Shown here: in pieces, positions 30,568-39,108 of the stretch | How the letters are laid out: each line of letters starts with the position of its first letter | Position numbering within the stretch: position 1 is the first letter of the stretch | Origin: Streptomyces sp. NBC_01198 | GTDB lineage: Bacteria > Actinomycetota > Actinomycetes > Streptomycetales > Streptomycetaceae | DNA length: 64,000 nt | Assembly: GCF_036010485.1 (NCBI RefSeq) | Contig: NZ_CP108568.1 | Coordinates: 6,742,001 to 6,806,000 of the forward strand | Direction: 5' to 3' | Position numbers and translations under genes: made by a program | Notes under the pieces: generated by a model | Database searches by the model: none | Told to the model about the DNA's origin: nothing | Seen by the model: the letters and a program-made list of their open reading frames with translations, nothing else

Positions 30568-30993
30568 GTGGCTGCCCGGAACAAGGCCCGCAAGCGTGCC
30601 TTCCAGATCCTCTTCGAGGCGGACCAGCGGGGTGCAGACCCGGTGACCGTCATGGCGGACTGGATCCGGCTCGCCCGGACCGACGACCGGCAGCCGCCGG
30701 TCACCGAGTACACGATGCAGCTGGTCGAGGGGTACACGGCGCACGCCGACCCGATCGACGACCTGCTGTCCACGCACGCGGTGGGCTGGACGCTGGACCG
30801 TATGCCGGTCGTGGACCGCAACGTGCTGCGCCTCGGCGCGTACGAGCTGATCTGGGAGGACGGCGTCCCCGACGCGGTCGTGCTGGACGAGGCGGTGCAG
30901 CTGGCCAAGGAGTTCTCCACCGAGGAGTCCCCGTCGTTCGTCAACGGGCTGCTCGGGCGTCTGATGGAGCTCAAGCCGACCCTGCCGCGCTAG
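30568..30993 (+). CDS. nusB: Transcription antitermination factor NusB
   Basis: All-helical RNA-binding factor of the rRNA antitermination complex. The 141-residue protein starts MAARNKARKRAFQILFEAD and has the DRNVLRLGAYELIWEDGVP and FVNGLLGRL segments typical of NusB. The GTG lies two bases after the efp stop. A long imperfect hairpin follows. In S. coelicolor the next gene is recalled to be bldD; here two additional genes intervene. Confidence 0.96.
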   Translation: MAARNKARKRAFQILFEADQRGADPVTVMADWIRLARTDDRQPPVTEYTMQLVEGYTAHADPIDDLLSTHAVGWTLDRMPVVDRNVLRLGAYELIWEDGVPDAVVLDEAVQLAKEFSTEESPSFVNGLLGRLMELKPTLPR

Positions 30994-31023
30994 CCCGCGT
31001 CTCTGGCCCGCGTACCACCCCTG

Positions 31024-31071
31024 ACCAGGCCCGACAGCAGAAGGTGAACAATATTCTGCTTCGGGCCTGGT
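31024..31071. terminator. Long hairpin after nusB
   Basis: Arms of 19 and 18 bases (ACCAGGCCCGACAGCAGAA and its complement with a one-base gap) enclose an AT-richer 11-base loop. It lies 31 bases after nusB and 35 bases before the next start, so it may end the efp-nusB transcript or act on the following promoter. Confidence 0.6.
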
Positions 31072-31105
31072 GTGTGCCGCGGGTCCTGGCCTAGATTCCT
31101 GCCGC

Positions 31106-32557
31106 ATGGACCATGCGGCAGGCGACGACGACACGATCCTGGCCCGGCTCGCCGAGCTGCGGGCGGCCGACCTGCCGGTACGCGGCGGCCGCACCATGGC
31201 GTACGTCTACGACTCCGGGCTCGCCGGCCTCGACGAGCTGGCCGCCGCGGCGCAGGCCGCCTTCGCCGGCGTCAACGGCCTGGACATGACCGCCTTCCCC
31301 AGCGTCGTCACGCTGGAGAACGACATCGTCGGGCAGGCCGCCCGGCTGCTCGGCGGCGGCCCGGCCACCGCGGGCACCTTCACCAGCGGCGGCACCGAGA
31401 GCTGCCTGCTCGCCGTGCTGACCGCCCGCGAGCACGCCGCGAGGACCCGCGGGGTCACCGCCCCGGAGATCGTGCTGCCGCAGACCGCGCACGCCGCCTT
31501 CCACAAGGCCGCCGCGCTGTTCGGGCTCGCCACCGTGACCGTCCCCGTCGACCCCGGCACCTTCCGCGTCCGGCCGCAGGACGTCGCCGCCGCCCTCACC
31601 CCGCACACCGCCCTGGTCGTGGCCTCCGCGCCCTCGTACGCGCACGGCGTCGTCGACCCGGTGCGGGACGTCGCCGCCGCGGCCGCCGAGCGGGACGTGC
31701 TGTGCCACGTCGACGCCTGCATCGGCGGCTGGTACCTGGGACACCGCAGGCTCGCGGACGGCATCGCGCCGCCACCGCCGTTCGACCTGTCCGTGCCGGG
31801 CGTCAGCTCCCTGTCGGTCGACCTGCACAAGTACGGCTACACCCCCAAGGGCGCCTCCGTGCTGCTGTTCCGGGACGCGGAACTGCGCCGGCACGGCTGG
31901 TTCGCGCACGCCTCCTGGCCCGGCTACCCGGTGGTCAACGCGACGCTGCAGGGCACCAAGTCCGCCGGGCCGCTCGCCGCCGCCTGGGCGGTGCTGCACA
32001 AGGTCGGCACCACCGGATACGTCGAGCTGTCCCGGCGGGTCCACGAGGCGACCGGGCGGCTGGTGGACGGCATCGGGCGGATCGACGGCCTGCGGGTGCT
32101 CGGCGCCCCCGACGCCTCGCTGGTCGCGGTCGCCGCCGACGAGCCGGGGCTCGACCCCTTCGTCGTCGCCGACGAGATGCGGCTGCGCGGCTGGTATCTC
32201 CAGCCGCAGCCCGCCTTCGCCGGGTCACCGGCGAACCTGCACCTGACGGTGACCGCGGCGGTCGCCGACCCGGCCCGGATCGCGGACCTGCTGGCCGAGC
32301 TCGCCGCGGCGGTGGACCGGGCCCGCGCCCTCGGCCCGGTCACCGTCGACCCGGGCATCGCGCAGATCGCCGCCGCCCTCGACCCGGCCACCCTCGGCCC
32401 GGCCGAGGTCGCGCTCGCCCTGGAGGTCGCCGGCGTCGGCGCGGACGGTTCCCTCCCGCAGCGGATGGCACCGGTGCTCGCCGTACTCCAGGCGCTGCCC
32501 GCACCCCTGACGGAACGTCTGCTGCCCGAAGTGATCTCCCGGCTCTACGCGGGCTGA
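31106..32557 (+). CDS. PLP-dependent decarboxylase / sphingosine-phosphate lyase-like enzyme
   Basis: A 483-residue pyridoxal-phosphate enzyme of the group II decarboxylase or sphingosine-1-phosphate lyase type. Evidence includes FTSGGTESCLLAVL (phosphate-binding), HVDACIGGWY (Asp that pairs with the pyridine ring) and SVDLHKYGYTPKGASVLLF, in which the Lys of HKYG should hold PLP. The ATG is chosen; no Shine-Dalgarno is seen, and a TAGATT hexamer at 31092 lies 9 bases upstream, so the mRNA may be leaderless. The substrate cannot be deduced. The gene sits between nusB and an EF-G paralogue, away from any obvious pathway partner. Confidence 0.87.
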   Translation: MDHAAGDDDTILARLAELRAADLPVRGGRTMAYVYDSGLAGLDELAAAAQAAFAGVNGLDMTAFPSVVTLENDIVGQAARLLGGGPATAGTFTSGGTESCLLAVLTAREHAARTRGVTAPEIVLPQTAHAAFHKAAALFGLATVTVPVDPGTFRVRPQDVAAALTPHTALVVASAPSYAHGVVDPVRDVAAAAAERDVLCHVDACIGGWYLGHRRLADGIAPPPPFDLSVPGVSSLSVDLHKYGYTPKGASVLLFRDAELRRHGWFAHASWPGYPVVNATLQGTKSAGPLAAAWAVLHKVGTTGYVELSRRVHEATGRLVDGIGRIDGLRVLGAPDASLVAVAADEPGLDPFVVADEMRLRGWYLQPQPAFAGSPANLHLTVTAAVADPARIADLLAELAAAVDRARALGPVTVDPGIAQIAAALDPATLGPAEVALALEVAGVGADGSLPQRMAPVLAVLQALPAPLTERLLPEVISRLYAG

Positions 32558-32573
32558 GCCGCACCTGCGGCGA

Positions 32574-32610
32574 AAACCGGGTGCCCGGCGCGACGGCCGT
32601 CGGCTACTCT
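32574..32610 (+). promoter_or_regulatory. Weak promoter candidate upstream of the leader ORF
   Basis: A TACTCT -10-like hexamer at 32605-32610 lies about 19 bases after GGTGCC, and an AAAA stretch sits just upstream. An A-rich patch before the -35 is a feature of WblC/WhiB7-dependent promoters, but the match is too weak to call. Confidence 0.25.
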
Positions 32611-32675
32611 CCCGGTGGAATCGCGCGCCGACGACACCGTGTGGCGCGCGCGTCGACGAGTGAGGGGAGCCGGCC

Positions 32676-32780
32676 GTGCGCAACCGCAGCGCTGCCGTCG
32701 TCCCCCCGTCACGGCACAAGGTGATTCTGGTGTCTTCGCGCCTCCGGCGCCGGCTGCGCGGCCGGCCCCGGACCCCCTGA
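32676..32780 (+). CDS. Arginine-rich 34-residue leader peptide
   Basis: A short ORF in the 330-base region before the EF-G-like gene. It has a GTG start with a strong GAGGGGAG Shine-Dalgarno 6 bases upstream, better than that of the downstream gene. The product ends in SRLRRRLRGRPRTP, with several Arg-X-Arg triplets of the kind associated with macrolide-dependent ribosome stalling. The Arg-rich part overlaps RNA segments able to form alternative hairpins. It is followed by a 107-base spacer to the main gene. Interpreted as a regulatory leader, not an independent functional protein. Confidence 0.65.
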   Translation: MRNRSAAVVPPSRHKVILVSSRLRRRLRGRPRTP

Positions 32781-32819
32781 CGTACCCCCGCCCCTGACCC
32801 GCCGGCCCACCGCCGGCGG
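32749..32819 (+). promoter_or_regulatory. Candidate attenuator with four GCCGGC blocks
   Basis: GCCGGC occurs at 32749-32754, 32761-32766, 32801-32806 and 32812-32817. Blocks 1 and 2 can pair, as can 3 and 4 (extended to an 8-bp stem 32799-32819 with a CCACC loop), while 2 and 3 form an alternative. Blocks 1 and 2 lie in the Arg-rich end of the leader ORF and the 3:4 hairpin begins 19 bases after its stop. Confidence 0.6.
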
Positions 32820-32887
32820 CTGGAGCCCGGTGCGCCCGGGGAATCGCGCCCGCCCTTCTCCCCTGATCACCAGAAAGGCCCAGGGCC

Positions 32888-34948
32888 GTGCGCAGCACCC
32901 ACGACCGCCAGACCGCCAACCCGCTCGCCGCCGTCCGCAACCTCGGCATCCTCGCCCATGTGGACGCGGGCAAGACCACCGTCACCGAGCGGGTCCTCTA
33001 CCTCACCGGCGCCACCCACAAGCGCGGTGAGGTCCACGACGGCACGACCGTCACCGACTTCGACCCGCAGGAGCGCGACCGTGGCATCACCATCTTCGCG
33101 GCGGCCGTCAGCTGCGACTGGGCCGGCCATCGGATCAACCTGATCGACACACCGGGACACGTCGACTTCGCCGACGAGGTCGAACGCGCGCTGCGGGTGC
33201 TCGACGGCGCCATCGCCGTCTTCGACGCCGTCGCGGGCGTCGAACCGCAGAGCGAGTCGGTGTGGCGGCAGGCCGACCGGTACGGCGTACCGCGGATCGC
33301 CTTCGTCAACAAGCTGGACCGGGCGGGCGCCGACCTCGACACCGCGGTCGACTCCATCCGGCGGCGGCTGCACACCGTACCGCTGGTCGTCCAGCTGCCG
33401 ATCGGCCGCGAGGACGGCTTCACCGGCGTGGTCGACCTGATCGCGATGCGCGCGCTGGTCTGGGCGGACTGCGCCGACACCTACGCCGTGAGCGAGGTGC
33501 CCGACGACCTGCTGGCCGAGGCGCGGCGGCGCCGCCGGCTGCTGGAGGAGACGGCGGCGGAACTGCACCCGGCCGCGCTGGAGGAGTTCTGCGCGGGCGG
33601 CCCGGTGAGCGCGGCGACGCTGACCACCGCACTGCGCGACCTCACCCGCAGCGGCGAGGCCGTGGTCGTGCTGTGCGGCTCGGCCTACCGCAACCGCGGT
33701 GTCGAGCCGCTGCTCGACGCCGTCACCGCCTACCTGCCGTCACCGCTGGACGTCCCGGCGGTCAGCGGCACGGCCGGCGGCCTGCCCGCGGAACGGCCCG
33801 CCGACCCGGCGGCGCCCTTCGCCGGGCTGGTGTTCAAGGTCACCGCGAGCGCCACCGGGCGGCTGACGTATCTGCGGATCTACTCCGGAACGCTGAGGAA
33901 GGGGGACACCGTGCTGGACGCAGGACCGCGCAGGAACGAACGGATCGGCCGCATCCTGCGGGTCCAGGCCGACCGGCACGCGGAGATGGACCGGGCGGTG
34001 GCCGGTGACATCGTCGCCGTCGTCGGGCCCAAGTCCGCAGGAGCCGGCGCCACGTTGTGCGCGCCGGCCGCTCCGCTGGTGCTCGAACCGCCGGCGGCGG
34101 CCGCGCCCGTGGTCTCGCTGGCCGTCGAGGCCGGCCGCAACGCCGACACCGAGCGGCTGGTCGCCGCGCTGGCCCGGCTGGTCGAGGAGGACCCGTCGCT
34201 CGCGGTACGCACCGACCGGGAGACCGGCCAGCTGGTGCTGGCCGGGATGGGCGAACTCCACCTGGAGGTCGCGGTGGAGAAGATCCGCCGCGCCCACGGG
34301 CTGCAGATCGCGGTCGGCCGCCCGCAGGTCGCCTACCGGGAGACCGTGTTGCGCGGGGTGACCGGCCACGTCCACCGGCACGTCAAGCAGGACGGCGGGG
34401 CCGGGCAGTTCGCGCACATCGTCATCGACGTCGCGCCGCATGTCGCGGCCGCGGGGGAGGAGGAGTTCGTGTTCACGTCCACGGTGACCGGTGGGCGGGT
34501 GCCGCGCGAGTACGTGCGGGCGGTCGAGAACGGCTGCCGGGACGCGCTCGCCGAGGGGCCCCTCGGCGGTCACCCGGTGACCGGCGTGCGGGTCACGCTG
34601 ACGGACGGCGCGACCCACCAGAAGGACTCCTCGGAGATGGCCTTCCGCACGGCCGGCCGGGCCGGCCTCCAGGAGGCGCTGCGGGCGTCCGTGATGCAGC
34701 TGCTCGAACCGGTCGTCGAGGTCACCGCCACGGTGCCGGACGAATCGGTCGGCGGTGTCCTGGGCGACCTCGCGGCCCGCCGCGGCCGGGTCTCCGGCTC
34801 CGTCGCCCTGGCGGGCAGCACGGTCGTCTCGGCGACGGTGCCACTGGCTGAGCTCTTCGGCTACGCCGGGTCCCTCCGCGGGCGCACGCAAGGCCGCGGC
34901 ACCTTCTCGACCCACCCGCGCGGCTACGCCCCTACCAGGCCTTCCTAG
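32888..34948 (+). CDS. EF-G-like GTPase (second elongation factor G / ribosome-protection type)
   Basis: A 686-residue translational GTPase. G1 (AHVDAGKTT, about residues 23-31), the switch [10 protein letters not shown] and G4 NKLD motifs are intact, and domains II to V follow, including the [14 protein letters not shown] segment and a C-terminal [16 protein letters not shown]. It resembles the additional EF-G (FusB-type) proteins of streptomycetes and is shorter than canonical EF-G. Related proteins include Tet(M)/OtrA ribosome-protection factors, so antibiotic rescue is possible but not shown. The GTG start has a moderate GAAAGG. Leader ORF and hairpins upstream suggest regulation by ribosome stalling. 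Confidence 0.85.
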   Translation: MRSTHDRQTANPLAAVRNLGILAHVDAGKTTVTERVLYLTGATHKRGEVHDGTTVTDFDPQERDRGITIFAAAVSCDWAGHRINLIDTPGHVDFADEVERALRVLDGAIAVFDAVAGVEPQSESVWRQADRYGVPRIAFVNKLDRAGADLDTAVDSIRRRLHTVPLVVQLPIGREDGFTGVVDLIAMRALVWADCADTYAVSEVPDDLLAEARRRRRLLEETAAELHPAALEEFCAGGPVSAATLTTALRDLTRSGEAVVVLCGSAYRNRGVEPLLDAVTAYLPSPLDVPAVSGTAGGLPAERPADPAAPFAGLVFKVTASATGRLTYLRIYSGTLRKGDTVLDAGPRRNERIGRILRVQADRHAEMDRAVAGDIVAVVGPKSAGAGATLCAPAAPLVLEPPAAAAPVVSLAVEAGRNADTERLVAALARLVEEDPSLAVRTDRETGQLVLAGMGELHLEVAVEKIRRAHGLQIAVGRPQVAYRETVLRGVTGHVHRHVKQDGGAGQFAHIVIDVAPHVAAAGEEEFVFTSTVTGGRVPREYVRAVENGCRDALAEGPLGGHPVTGVRVTLTDGATHQKDSSEMAFRTAGRAGLQEALRASVMQLLEPVVEVTATVPDESVGGVLGDLAARRGRVSGSVALAGSTVVSATVPLAELFGYAGSLRGRTQGRGTFSTHPRGYAPTRPS

Positions 34949-35045
34949 GCCCCAGCCCCTTCCCCCGACCCGGGGGGAGGGGCCGCCCCTCGCGGGGGCG
35001 GACCGCCCCTGGGCGGGTGGCTGCCTGTCGCGCCGTTCTCCCCGC

Positions 35046-35077
35046 GGCTCCGCGTGGGGGTACCCCCACGCGGAGCC
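35046..35077. repeat. 32-bp perfect palindrome with GGGGGTACCCCC centre
   Basis: Arms of 15 bases (GGCTCCGCGTGGGGG) flank a central TA. It is fully self-complementary and could form a cruciform or act as a terminator for either strand. Confidence 0.85.
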
Positions 35078-35121
35078 CTGGGTGGGTGGCCCTTGGGGTT
35101 GTTTGCCGCCTTTGGGTCGGT

Positions 35122-35256
35122 CGTGGCTGGTCGCGCAGTTCCCCGCGCCCCTGAAGCTTGCCCTCTGCGGCAGAGGGCGCCCCTGCCAGGCACGCATCCT
35201 CTGCGGGGGAGGACACGAGCCCCGCAGGGGCGCGGGGAACTGCGCGAACAGCCACG
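35122..35256. repeat. Inverted repeat of the GCGCAGTTCCCCGCGCCCC family
   Basis: Left arm 35122-35153 and right arm 35225-35256 are 32 bases each and differ at one position. The core GCGCAGTTCCCCGCGCCCC recurs in three other gaps of this window. Confidence 0.9.
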
Positions 35257-35462
35257 GTGGCGCGGCAGGCGAGTGCGGGCCGCACGGGGCACTCACCCCG
35301 GGGCGCGGGGGCGTGCGCGGTCGGCCAGGGGGGTGGTGAGGGCGACGGCTCGCCGCACGTGGCGCGCGGGGGAAGGGTGGGGCCGCCCGGGGCGGAGCCC
35401 CGGGGGACGGGGTCGGGCCGGGCGGCGGGACGTTTCTGCAGGTTTGCGGATAAAGCCGGGCG

Positions 35463-35963
35463 CTAGCCCTCTTCGTGCTGGACAGCCCGCCTGGCGTCCG
35501 CGTCGAGGACACCCCACCCGATGAGCTGCTCGGTGAGGACCGACGGCGACTGGTCGTAGATCACGGCGAGCGTACGAAGATCGTCCTGCCGGATCGACAG
35601 CACCTTGCCGTTGTAGTCGCCGCGCTGGCTCTGGATCGTGGCCGCGTACCGCTGCAGCGGCCCGGCCTTCTCCGGCGGGACCTGGGACAGCCGCTCAAGG
35701 TCGAGTACGAGCTTCGGCGGCGGCTCTGCGGCCCCGCCGGGGGTCGTACCCGGCAGCAGTTCCTGCACGGGCACGCCGTAGAAATCGGCGAGCTCGGCGA
35801 GGCGCTGCACGGTCACGGCACGGTCGCCGCGCTCGTACGACCCCACGACCACTGCCTTCCAGCGGCCCTGGGACTTCTCCTCGACACCGTGCAGAGAAAG
35901 GCCCTGCTGCGTGCGGATGGCGCGGAGCTTGGCTCCGAGCTGTTTGGCGTAATCGCTGGACAT
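35463..35963 (-). CDS. bldD: Developmental master regulator BldD
   Basis: Xre-type repressor that, bound to tetrameric cyclic-di-GMP, dimerises and represses sporulation genes during vegetative growth. The 166-residue protein has an N-terminal HTH (about 10-66) and a C-terminal c-di-GMP-binding domain. The signature RGD at 114-116 and RQDD at 125-128, separated by 8 residues, is complete. The ATG with GGGGAG upstream is chosen. A well-formed promoter and a BldD-box-like operator lie just upstream, consistent with known autoregulation. Two genes not in the recalled S. coelicolor order separate it from nusB. Confidence 0.97.
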   Translation of the reverse strand: MSSDYAKQLGAKLRAIRTQQGLSLHGVEEKSQGRWKAVVVGSYERGDRAVTVQRLAELADFYGVPVQELLPGTTPGGAAEPPPKLVLDLERLSQVPPEKAGPLQRYAATIQSQRGDYNGKVLSIRQDDLRTLAVIYDQSPSVLTEQLIGWGVLDADARRAVQHEEG

Positions 35964-35987
35964 ATGGCTCCCCGGACGGAAACTCGG

Positions 35988-36029
35988 TGACTCACTGTGA
36001 GGTTACGCAGCGTAATCCGTGCTCGTCAA
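35988..36029 (-). promoter_or_regulatory. bldD promoter with a BldD-box-like operator
   Basis: On the minus strand, TTGACG (36029-36024) and TAACCT (36005-36000) are 18 bases apart. TCACAGTGAGTCA (36000-35988) matches the recalled BldD consensus TNACNCNGNGTNA except at one position and overlaps the -10 and likely start point. TTACGC-A-GCGTAA (36003-36015) is a further inverted repeat in the spacer. Confidence 0.75.
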
Positions 36030-36110
36030 GCCGAAAGGGTCCGACCGGTCTCTGACCTGGGCGGTCTGCGGCACCTGATAGCGTTTAGCTGTACCCCCGA
36101 CGTCCTTTAA

Positions 36111-36131
36111 CGCCCGTCCCGTGAGGCGGGG
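36111..36131 (+). promoter_or_regulatory. PyrR-binding RNA loop in the pyr leader
   Basis: The leader contains TCCCGTGAGG (36117-36126) in a loop closed by a CCCG/CGGG stem, matching the conserved UCCNGNGAGG PyrR-binding element. The pyrR Shine-Dalgarno GAAGGAGG follows at once (36130-36138), so PyrR bound to uridine nucleotides could repress translation of the operon. Confidence 0.7.
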
Positions 36132-36148
36132 AAGGAGGTCCCCGACCC

Positions 36149-36745
36149 ATGGTCGAAGACCGCACGACAGCAGGCCCGCAGGACCGCCCGGTGCTCGAAG
36201 CACCCGATATCGCCCGCGTCCTGACCCGTATCGCCCACGAGATCGTCGAACGCGCCAAGGGCGCCGACGACGTGGTGCTGCTCGGCATCCCCACCCGAGG
36301 GGTGTTCCTGGCCCGCCGGCTGGCCGGCAAGCTCGCCGAGATCACCGGCCGCGAGGCCGCCGTCGGCTCGCTGGACACCACGATGTACCGCGACGACCTG
36401 CGGCTGCACCCGCCCCGGGCACTGGCGGCCACCGACATCCCCGGCGACGGCATCGACGGCCGGCTCGTCGTCCTGGTGGACGACGTGCTCTTCTCCGGCC
36501 GCACCATCCGCTCCGCGCTGGACGCGCTCAACGACATCGGCCGCCCCCGCGCGGTGCAGCTGGCCGTGCTGGTCGACCGCGGGCACCGCGAGCTGCCGAT
36601 CAGGGCCGACTACGTCGGCAAGAACCTCCCGACCTCGCAGCGCGAGACCGTCAGGGTCCTGCTTGCCGAGCACGACGGGCGCGACAGCGTCCTGCTCGGC
36701 CAGCGCGAGCCCGGCGCGCGCACCGGCACTGCCGCGGACGAATAG
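36149..36745 (+). CDS. pyrR: Pyrimidine operon regulator / uracil phosphoribosyltransferase PyrR
   Basis: RNA-binding regulator of pyrimidine synthesis with phosphoribosyltransferase fold. The 198-residue protein has [23 protein letters not shown], the PRPP loop [18 protein letters not shown] and a [15 protein letters not shown] segment. The ATG has a strong GAAGGAGG. It heads the operon pyrR-pyrB-pyrC-membrane protein-carA-carB-pyrD-pyrF, divergent from bldD. The leader carries a PyrR-type RNA element. Confidence 0.96.
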   Translation: MVEDRTTAGPQDRPVLEAPDIARVLTRIAHEIVERAKGADDVVLLGIPTRGVFLARRLAGKLAEITGREAAVGSLDTTMYRDDLRLHPPRALAATDIPGDGIDGRLVVLVDDVLFSGRTIRSALDALNDIGRPRAVQLAVLVDRGHRELPIRADYVGKNLPTSQRETVRVLLAEHDGRDSVLLGQREPGARTGTAADE

Positions 36746-36835
36746 CGCCGCCACGCCAGGGCCCCGGCCAGGGGTCCTGCGCCGCCGCATGCCCGCTCGC
36801 CGCCCCGCCAGGCCCAAGCACCCCCGGAGACCCCG

Positions 36836-37819
36836 ATGAAGCACCACCTGATCTCGGCCGCCGACCTCACCCGTGACGACGCCCTGCTGATCCTCGACAC
36901 CGCCGAGGAGATGGCCCGCGTCGCCGACCGGCCGATCAAGAAACTGCCGACCCTGCGCGGCCGCACCGTCGTCAACCTGTTCTTCGAGGACTCGACGCGG
37001 ACGCGTATCTCGTTCGAGGCGGCCGCCAAGCGGCTGTCCGCCGACGTGATCAACTTCTCCGCCAAGGGCTCCTCGGTGTCCAAGGGCGAGTCGCTCAAGG
37101 ACACCGCCCTGACCCTGGAGGCGATGGGCGCCGACGCCGTCGTCATCCGGCACCACTCCTCCGGCGCCCCGCACCGGCTGGCGACCTCAGGCTGGATCAA
37201 CGCCTCCGTCGTCAACGCCGGCGACGGCACCCACGAGCACCCCACCCAGGCGCTGCTCGACGCCTTCACCATGCGCCGCCACCTGTCCGCTGTCGGCCGC
37301 GACCTGGACGGCCGCCGGGTCACCGTCGTCGGCGACATCCTGCACAGCAGGGTCGCCCGCTCCAACGTGCTGCTGCTGACCACCCTCGGCGCCCGGGTCA
37401 CCCTGGTCGCGCCGCCCACCCTGCTGCCGATCGGCGTCGAGAACTGGCCCTGCGAGGTCTCGTACGACCTGGACGCGGTGCTCGCGAAGTCCGACGCGGT
37501 GATGATGCTGCGGGTGCAGAGCGAGCGGATGAACGCCGCCTACTTCCCCACCGAGCGCGAGTACGCCCGCCGCTACGGCCTGGACGGCCAGCGGATGGCG
37601 GTGCTGCCCGAGCACGCCATCGTCATGCACCCCGGGCCGATGAACCGCGGTATGGAGATCACCGCCGAGGTCGCCGACTCGCCGCGCTGCACCGCGGTCG
37701 AGCAGGTCGCCAACGGCGTCAGCACCCGGATGGCGGTGCTCTACCTGCTGCTCGGCGGCTCCGAGCCGGCCATCAGCACCGACCGATCCGACAGCGCCCG
37801 CACCGAGGAGAGCAAGTAA
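36836..37819 (+). CDS. pyrB: Aspartate carbamoyltransferase catalytic subunit
   Basis: Condenses carbamoyl phosphate and aspartate, the committed step of pyrimidine synthesis. The 327-residue protein has [13 protein letters not shown] (carbamoyl-phosphate site), [21 protein letters not shown] and [10 protein letters not shown] motifs. No regulatory subunit gene (pyrI) is present, as expected for this group. The ATG follows a 90-base gap after pyrR and the stop lies two bases before the pyrC ATG. Confidence 0.97.
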   Translation: MKHHLISAADLTRDDALLILDTAEEMARVADRPIKKLPTLRGRTVVNLFFEDSTRTRISFEAAAKRLSADVINFSAKGSSVSKGESLKDTALTLEAMGADAVVIRHHSSGAPHRLATSGWINASVVNAGDGTHEHPTQALLDAFTMRRHLSAVGRDLDGRRVTVVGDILHSRVARSNVLLLTTLGARVTLVAPPTLLPIGVENWPCEVSYDLDAVLAKSDAVMMLRVQSERMNAAYFPTEREYARRYGLDGQRMAVLPEHAIVMHPGPMNRGMEITAEVADSPRCTAVEQVANGVSTRMAVLYLLLGGSEPAISTDRSDSARTEESK

Positions 37820-37821
37820 CC

Positions 37822-39108
37822 ATGAGCGACACCCTGATCCGCGGGGCGAAGATCCTCGGCGGCGCCATCCAGGACGTGCTGATCAGCGGCGGCACCGTCA
37901 CCGAGGTCGGCGCGGACCTCGACGCGGGCGAAGCCACCGTCGTCGAGGCCGCCGGGTACGTCCTGCTGCCCGGCCTGGTCGACCTGCACACCCATCTGCG
38001 CGAGCCCGGCCGCGAGGACTCAGAGACCGTGCTGACCGGCACCCGGGCCGCCGCGGCCGGCGGCTACACCGCCGTGCACGCCATGGCGAACACCTTCCCG
38101 GTCGCCGACACCGCCGGCGTGGTCGAGCAGGTCTGGCGGCTCGGCAGGGAGTCCGGCTACTGCGACGTCCAGCCGGTCGGCGCCGTCACCGTCGGCCTGG
38201 AGGGCAAGCAGCTCGCCGAGCTGGGCGCGATGGCCGACTCCGCCGCCCAGGTGCGGGTCTTCTCCGACGACGGCAAGTGCGTGGACGACGCCGTCATCAT
38301 GCGCAGGGCGCTGGAGTACGTGAAGGCCTTCGGCGGCGTCGTCGCCCAGCACGCCCAGGAGCCGCGGCTCACCGAGGGCGCCCAGATGAACGAGGGCACC
38401 GTCTCCGGCGAGCTGGGCCTGACCGGCTGGCCGGCGGTCGCCGAGGAGTCGGTCATCGCCCGTGACGTGCTGCTGGCCGCCCACGTCGGCTCCCGGGTGC
38501 ACATCTGCCACCTGTCCACCGCCGGTTCGGTGGAGATCGTCCGCTGGGCCAAGTCCAAGGGCTGGGACGTCACCGCCGAGGTCACCCCGCACCACCTGCT
38601 GCTGACCGACGAGCTGGTCCGCTCGTACAACCCGGTCTACAAGGTCAACCCGCCGCTGCGCACCGAGGCCGACGTCATGGCGCTGCGCGAGGCGCTCGCC
38701 GACGGCACCATCGACTGCGTCGCCACCGACCACGCCCCGCACCCGCACGAGGACAAGGACTGCGAGTGGGCCGCGGCCGCGATGGGCATGGTCGGCCTGG
38801 AGACCGCGCTGTCGGTGGTCCAGCACACCATGGTCGACACCGGCCTGCTGGACTGGGCCGGCGTCGCCGACCGGATGTCGTCCCGGCCCGCCGCCATCGG
38901 CCGGCTCGCCGGGCACGGCCGGCCGGTCGCCGCCGGTGAGCCCGCGAATCTGGTGCTGCTCGATCCCGCATACCGTGGGGTGGTCAATCCCGCGGGCTTC
39001 GCCTCCCGCAGCCGCAACACCCCGTACGCGGGCCGCGAGCTGCCGGGCCGCGTCGTCGCCACCTTCCTGCGGGGCCGCGCCACGGTCATGGACGGGAAGC
39101 TCACATGA
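37822..39108 (+). CDS. pyrC: Dihydroorotase
   Basis: Zinc amidohydrolase that cyclises carbamoyl aspartate to dihydroorotate. The 428-residue (type I) protein has [12 protein letters not shown] with the first two metal His, a [11 protein letters not shown] segment, [10 protein letters not shown] and [13 protein letters not shown]. The ATG follows the pyrB stop by two bases and the stop overlaps the next gene (ATGA), so translation is coupled within the operon. Confidence 0.96.
   Translation: MSDTLIRGAKILGGAIQDVLISGGTVTEVGADLDAGEATVVEAAGYVLLPGLVDLHTHLREPGREDSETVLTGTRAAAAGGYTAVHAMANTFPVADTAGVVEQVWRLGRESGYCDVQPVGAVTVGLEGKQLAELGAMADSAAQVRVFSDDGKCVDDAVIMRRALEYVKAFGGVVAQHAQEPRLTEGAQMNEGTVSGELGLTGWPAVAEESVIARDVLLAAHVGSRVHICHLSTAGSVEIVRWAKSKGWDVTAEVTPHHLLLTDELVRSYNPVYKVNPPLRTEADVMALREALADGTIDCVATDHAPHPHEDKDCEWAAAAMGMVGLETALSVVQHTMVDTGLLDWAGVADRMSSRPAAIGRLAGHGRPVAAGEPANLVLLDPAYRGVVNPAGFASRSRNTPYAGRELPGRVVATFLRGRATVMDGKLT

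Larger units (their letters stand above)
34949..35462. other. Intergenic region between EF-G-like gene and bldD
   Basis: A 514-base stretch with no credible gene. It holds GC-rich short hairpins just after the EF-G stop, a 32-bp palindrome centred on GGGGGTACCCCC and a pair of 32-base inverted arms of the dispersed GCGCAGTTCCCCGCGCCCC family. Reading frames here are GC-driven and lack ribosome-binding sites. Confidence 0.8.
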
